Made by a program: the position numbers and the translations under genes. From Acidobacteriota bacterium (GTDB lineage Bacteria > Acidobacteriota > Blastocatellia > UBA7656), in NCBI GenBank assembly GCA_038040445.1, contig JBBPIG010000018.1, positions 1-64,000 on the forward strand: 64,000 nt of DNA. The letters are read 5' to 3'. This document shows, piece after piece, positions 60,695-64,000 of this stretch. The notes under the pieces were generated by a model. That model made no database searches. It was not told the origin of the DNA and saw nothing but the letters and a program-made list of their open reading frames with translations. Every line of letters begins with the position of its first letter. Position 1 is the stretch's first letter.

Positions 60695-60879
60695 CCTGCC
60701 AATCCCGGAGGGATGACCTGTTCTATAGAAGGGCCTTGCGCGAAGGTTCTGTAACTCCGGAGGAGTTACCTGTGCTTCGGCAAGCAGCGTTTCTGCGGGA
60801 ACGAGGTCACTCCTACGGAGTTACAGAACCCTGGCGCACGACCCTTTCATAGAACATGTCATCCTACGGGATTTGCAGG
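60695..60879. repeat. Long (75-bp arms) imperfect palindrome
   Basis: Left arm 60695-60770 and right arm 60805-60879 are reverse complements over ~75 bases with about 15 % mismatches, with a 34-base loop. A perfect core is GGTTCTGTAACTCCG (near 60746) against its complement. The element is the largest palindrome here. It sits in the 376-base gap between two minus-strand genes, with no open frame inside. Confidence 0.9.
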
Positions 60880-60923
60880 CGGAAGTCCTGATCTGCGATC
60901 CATCAAGCTGAGTGTGACTGAGA

Positions 60924-63900
60924 CTAGCCTTCACCTGTTTTCATCTCGAGGGTGACGCGAACGCTATGTTGCTTGCCGTCATCTACAAGCTCGATCTCAG
61001 ACGTTGCGAGAAGCTCTCCGTCAATCTCTATCTTTGCATCTCCGCGGCAGAGGCCGTGCGGGTTCTCGATAGCCAGGAGGTAGGTCGTCGACCCGCGCTT
61101 GTAAACTATCTCGTACTCTCTCCAGCCTCGCGGAATGCACGGATCGATTTGCAGCCGATCGCCGCGCAGCTTGAACCCCAGGATCGATTCAAGTCCCGCT
61201 CGATACATCCAGCTTGCCGAACCTGTGTACCACGTCCAGCCGCCTCGTCCCGTGTGAGGCCACACCGCGTAGACGTCGGCTGCCGCAACATAGGGTTCGA
61301 CTCTGTACTTGTGCAACCCGGCTCGGGTCGAAGCGTGATTGATTGGATTCAACAAAGTGAACAGTTCGCCTGCGCGGTCGCCGTCTCCCTGCATGGCATA
61401 AGCTATCAGCGTCCACAATGCTCCGTGGGTATACTGGCCGCCGTTCTCGCGCACACCCGGTACGTATCCTTTTATGTATCCCGGATCAAGAGCGCTCTTA
61501 TCGAACGGCGGAGTGAACAGAATAACAAGCCCGTCGCCGCGCCTAATCAGATACTCTTCCACGGCGGCCATCGCCCGAACGGCGCGGTGGTGATCGGCTG
61601 CGCCCGAGATCACTCCCCACGATTGCGCTATCGAATCGATGCGGCACTCTCCGTTCTGCGCAGAGCCGAGAGGCGTCCCGTCATCAAAGTAAGCGCGGCG
61701 ATACCAGCCGCCGTCCCAACCATTCTCGTCCAGCGCCTGCTTTAGTTTCTCCCCGCGCGAACGATATCTATTGCCTCGTCGCTTCTCCTTGCGCGCATCG
61801 CAAAAGGGTGAGAACTCCGAGAGGACATTGTGAAGAAACCAACCGAGCCAGATGCTCTCGCCTTTGCCCTCAATGCCGACGCGGTTCATTCCGTCATTCC
61901 AGTCGCCCGAACCTATCAGCGGTAAACCGTGCTCTCCGACTGCCAGGCTCCGATCAAGCGCCCGGGCACAGTGCTCATAGAGGCTCGCCGATTCTGCTGA
62001 GACCAACGGCTGTGTGTAGGATTCGTTCGCACCCTCTGCAAGCAGCGGCGCCTCAAGAAACGGCACTGACTCTCCCAGCACCGATTCGTCGCCTGTGACC
62101 TTCACATAGAAGCTTGTGACGAACGGAAGCCACAGGAGATCGTCGGAGCATCGCGTTCGCACGCCGCGCCCGGTCGGCGGGTGCCACCAGTGTTGCACGT
62201 CGCCTTCTTTGAACTGGCGCGCGGCCGCTCGCAGTATTTGCTCGCGGGCTATCTGTGGCTTCGCGTAGACGAGCGCGCACACGTCCTGCAACTGGTCGCG
62301 AAACCCGTAAGCGCCGCCCGATTGATAGAAGGCCGATCGCGCCCACACGCGGCACGAAAGGGTCTGGTAGAGCAGCCAGCGATTCAGCATTGTGTCCATT
62401 GCCGGGTCCGGCGTTTTTACTTCTACCGTCTCCAACAACTCATCCCAATGGGCTATGACTTGCTCGATCGCTTGCTTCGCCACGGCAACCTGCTTGTACT
62501 TAGCCGCCGTAGCGCGGGCTTCTTCAACGCTGTCGCCTTCGCCGATGATCATAACGACTTCGCGCTCTTCGTCCGGAAGCAACTCGACGACGGCTTGCAT
62601 CGCCGCACAAGGATCAAGTCCCGCGCCGACTCGGCCGGAGAGCGTCACCCGGCCGAGAGCGGCAGGGCTCGCGGGCGAGCTGTTACGACCCAGAAACTCT
62701 TTGCGGTCACAGGTGATGCTGCGGTCTTTCTCGCTCATATCCACGAATGCTACGCGATGCGCGAACTCGTTGTTGAAGGGATTGCGCGCGAAGATTGCGC
62801 CGGTCACGTTATCCACTTCGGTGATGATGTAAGGGGCCATGCGGCTGCGCTCCACACCAAGCACCCATTCCGCATAGCTGGTGACCGAGATTCTCCTCTT
62901 TCTTTCTGTTTCATTTCGCAAACGCAGCAACGAGATCTTCACCGGAGCATCCATCGGAACGAAGGCCAGAAGCTCCTGATTGATGCCGTGACTCGCGTGC
63001 TCGAAGAGGGAGTAACCCTGCCCGTGTTTGATCAGGTACCGTTCCGATTCCCGAATCGGCAGCGGCGTCGGCGACCACGTTTCGCCGGTTTCCTCGTCTC
63101 GCAAATATATCGCTTCGCCGGGCGGGTCACTCACCGGATCGTTGGACCAGGGTGTCAATCGATTCTCGCGGCTGTTCACAGACCACGTATAACCGGAGCC
63201 TGTTTCTGAAATTTGAAAACCGAAGTCCTTCGAATTCGATATCACATTCAACCAGGGGGCCGGCGTCCACTGGCCCTCGGCTAAGACGGTGACGTACTCA
63301 CGACCTCCCTGACTGAAACCGCCGAGACCGTTGAAGAAGGCGAGGTCAGGGTCTTGCAGAGTTTGCTCCGGATACTTCCGCGAAGCCGCGCGCGCGACGA
63401 ACCTGGCGGGCAGATCATCCTCGTCAGGCCGCTGCACGAGTTGCTCTTCGAGCGGGCCGCGATCCGCAACGATTACCACGCGCGCAACTGCGTGCAGCAA
63501 GATCCGGTCAGCTTCAGGGATCAAGTCCGAGCGGCGCAGGAATACACCGCCGGGCTTGTCTATCAACGCTTGCGATCCACTCATGCGCACAAGCCGCTGC
63601 ACTTCATCCTGCAAAGATTGAACGTAGCTGGCCGGATGATCATTCAACACCACCAGGTCAAAAACGAGACCCTTCAATCGCAGGTACTCGTGCCCGCGGA
63701 GGAGTTGGCGGACGATGCCCAGGTTGCTCTCTTCGCTGATCCGAACCAGAGCAATCGGCAAGTCGCCGCTTATACCATAAGCCCAGAGGGCCGATTGATC
63801 TCTGGTGTTGAGCTCAAGCACGTGCGAGCGCGGGCGCAGCGAGGGATCCGAATAAAGCAATCGACCTGCGAGCCTCTGAAATAGATGGGCCTCGTCGGCG

Positions 63901-64000
63901 TCCATCTGCAAGTGGCGCATCTCGACTTGAGCTTTCGTCCATGCCAATCCTGCCTCCCGCTCGAACGCGTAAGGGTTGTGATACTTGTCGGCAAGCCTTA
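60924..64000 (-). CDS. Cyclic beta-1,2-glucan synthetase / GH94-type phosphorylase, C-terminal part (partial)
   Basis: The frame is open to the right edge, so only the last ~1025 residues are present. The N-terminal visible part (NPYAFEREAGLAWTKAQVEM) is typical of NdvB-type proteins. The middle is a glycoside-phosphorylase substrate domain (GQGYSLFEHASHG, TPLPIR), and the catalytic GH94 (alpha/alpha)6 barrel has GSGDWNDGMNRVG with the general-acid Asp, then HTGRGGWTWYTGSASWMYR. NdvB makes cyclic beta-glucans for osmotic balance and host contact, and GH94 trims the chain. The GT84 domain lies outside the window. Confidence 0.88.
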   Translation of the reverse strand, partial: RLADKYHNPYAFEREAGLAWTKAQVEMRHLQMDADEAHLFQRLAGRLLYSDPSLRPRSHVLELNTRDQSALWAYGISGDLPIALVRISEESNLGIVRQLLRGHEYLRLKGLVFDLVVLNDHPASYVQSLQDEVQRLVRMSGSQALIDKPGGVFLRRSDLIPEADRILLHAVARVVIVADRGPLEEQLVQRPDEDDLPARFVARAASRKYPEQTLQDPDLAFFNGLGGFSQGGREYVTVLAEGQWTPAPWLNVISNSKDFGFQISETGSGYTWSVNSRENRLTPWSNDPVSDPPGEAIYLRDEETGETWSPTPLPIRESERYLIKHGQGYSLFEHASHGINQELLAFVPMDAPVKISLLRLRNETERKRRISVTSYAEWVLGVERSRMAPYIITEVDNVTGAIFARNPFNNEFAHRVAFVDMSEKDRSITCDRKEFLGRNSSPASPAALGRVTLSGRVGAGLDPCAAMQAVVELLPDEEREVVMIIGEGDSVEEARATAAKYKQVAVAKQAIEQVIAHWDELLETVEVKTPDPAMDTMLNRWLLYQTLSCRVWARSAFYQSGGAYGFRDQLQDVCALVYAKPQIAREQILRAAARQFKEGDVQHWWHPPTGRGVRTRCSDDLLWLPFVTSFYVKVTGDESVLGESVPFLEAPLLAEGANESYTQPLVSAESASLYEHCARALDRSLAVGEHGLPLIGSGDWNDGMNRVGIEGKGESIWLGWFLHNVLSEFSPFCDARKEKRRGNRYRSRGEKLKQALDENGWDGGWYRRAYFDDGTPLGSAQNGECRIDSIAQSWGVISGAADHHRAVRAMAAVEEYLIRRGDGLVILFTPPFDKSALDPGYIKGYVPGVRENGGQYTHGALWTLIAYAMQGDGDRAGELFTLLNPINHASTRAGLHKYRVEPYVAAADVYAVWPHTGRGGWTWYTGSASWMYRAGLESILGFKLRGDRLQIDPCIPRGWREYEIVYKRGSTTYLLAIENPHGLCRGDAKIEIDGELLATSEIELVDDGKQHSVRVTLEMKTGEG

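Noticed and set aside
61000-63209. Several 200-340-codon plus-strand frames opposite the GH94 gene
   Set aside because: All are antisense to a continuous, well-conserved GH94 frame.

Overview
This is a 64 kb chromosomal segment from a GC-rich (about 57-60 %) soil-type bacterium. The gene content points to Acidobacteriota, probably the Blastocatellia side: a VWFA-related protein of the type common in acidobacteria, MauG-like cytochrome c peroxidases, DUF3500, DUF5666/OmpA, Vgb-like propeller and S9 peptidase genes, and many AG-rich intergenic palindromes. No rRNA, tRNA or CRISPR array is visible, so the phylum is an inference from protein families, not from a marker gene.

Layout. 0-1.4 kb: the end of an IS91-like HUH transposase unit with its tyrosine recombinase. 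1.7-5.7 kb: a kelch/galactose-oxidase-like protein, two coupled ATP-grasp-type proteins and a frameshifted glycosyltransferase remnant. 6-20 kb: mostly housekeeping or catabolic genes (vanadium haloperoxidase, DUF969/DUF979 transporter, aquaporin, a cytochrome peroxidase fused to a beta-helix, PsuG, GlgC, an S9 peptidase). 20.2-22 kb: a broken mazEF locus followed by a DUF4345 gene bracketed by integron-cassette-like core sites, then a GntR regulator. 22-36.5 kb: small secreted proteins, a Tat-exported flavoprotein, and a pheA-aroF aromatic amino acid operon with a complete attenuator (promoter, Phe-rich leader peptide, antiterminator and terminator). These are followed by a ferredoxin-MBL hydrolase, a cytochrome peroxidase, PlsC, an MFS transporter, a DUF3500 protein and an HhH protein. 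36.5-40 kb: a glycosyltransferase, a PTPS/QueD-family gene and an MDR dehydrogenase, disturbed by a Phd/ParE toxin-antitoxin module that is bracketed by a partial PTPS duplication. 40-47 kb: OmpA, VWFA, a beta-lactamase-fold hydrolase and small regulators.

47.3-53.4 kb holds the most unusual content: a seven- to eight-gene, tightly coupled, lower-GC operon. In order it encodes an acyl-carrier-protein-like protein, an XRE regulator, an ImmA/IrrE metallopeptidase, a divergent thymidylate-synthase-fold protein, a membrane-anchored dUTPase/dCTP-deaminase-like protein, a dTMP-kinase-like protein, a protein resembling the 5-hmdU-DNA-kinase helical / thymine-hypermodification family, and a canonical-looking ThyA. 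The set looks like a dedicated pyrimidine nucleotide modification (or nucleotide-based defence) pathway under its own repressor-protease switch. I know no named system with this exact composition.

53.5-64 kb returns to ordinary genes: a Vgb-like propeller with a cytochrome-type haem motif, two secreted hypothetical proteins, an acyl-CoA carboxylase beta subunit, and the C-terminal two-thirds or so of an NdvB-type cyclic beta-glucan synthetase/GH94 protein that runs off the right edge. Many intergenic spaces carry palindromic or tandem repeats. Several belong to families with two or more copies in the window, which suggests REP/MITE-like dispersed elements.
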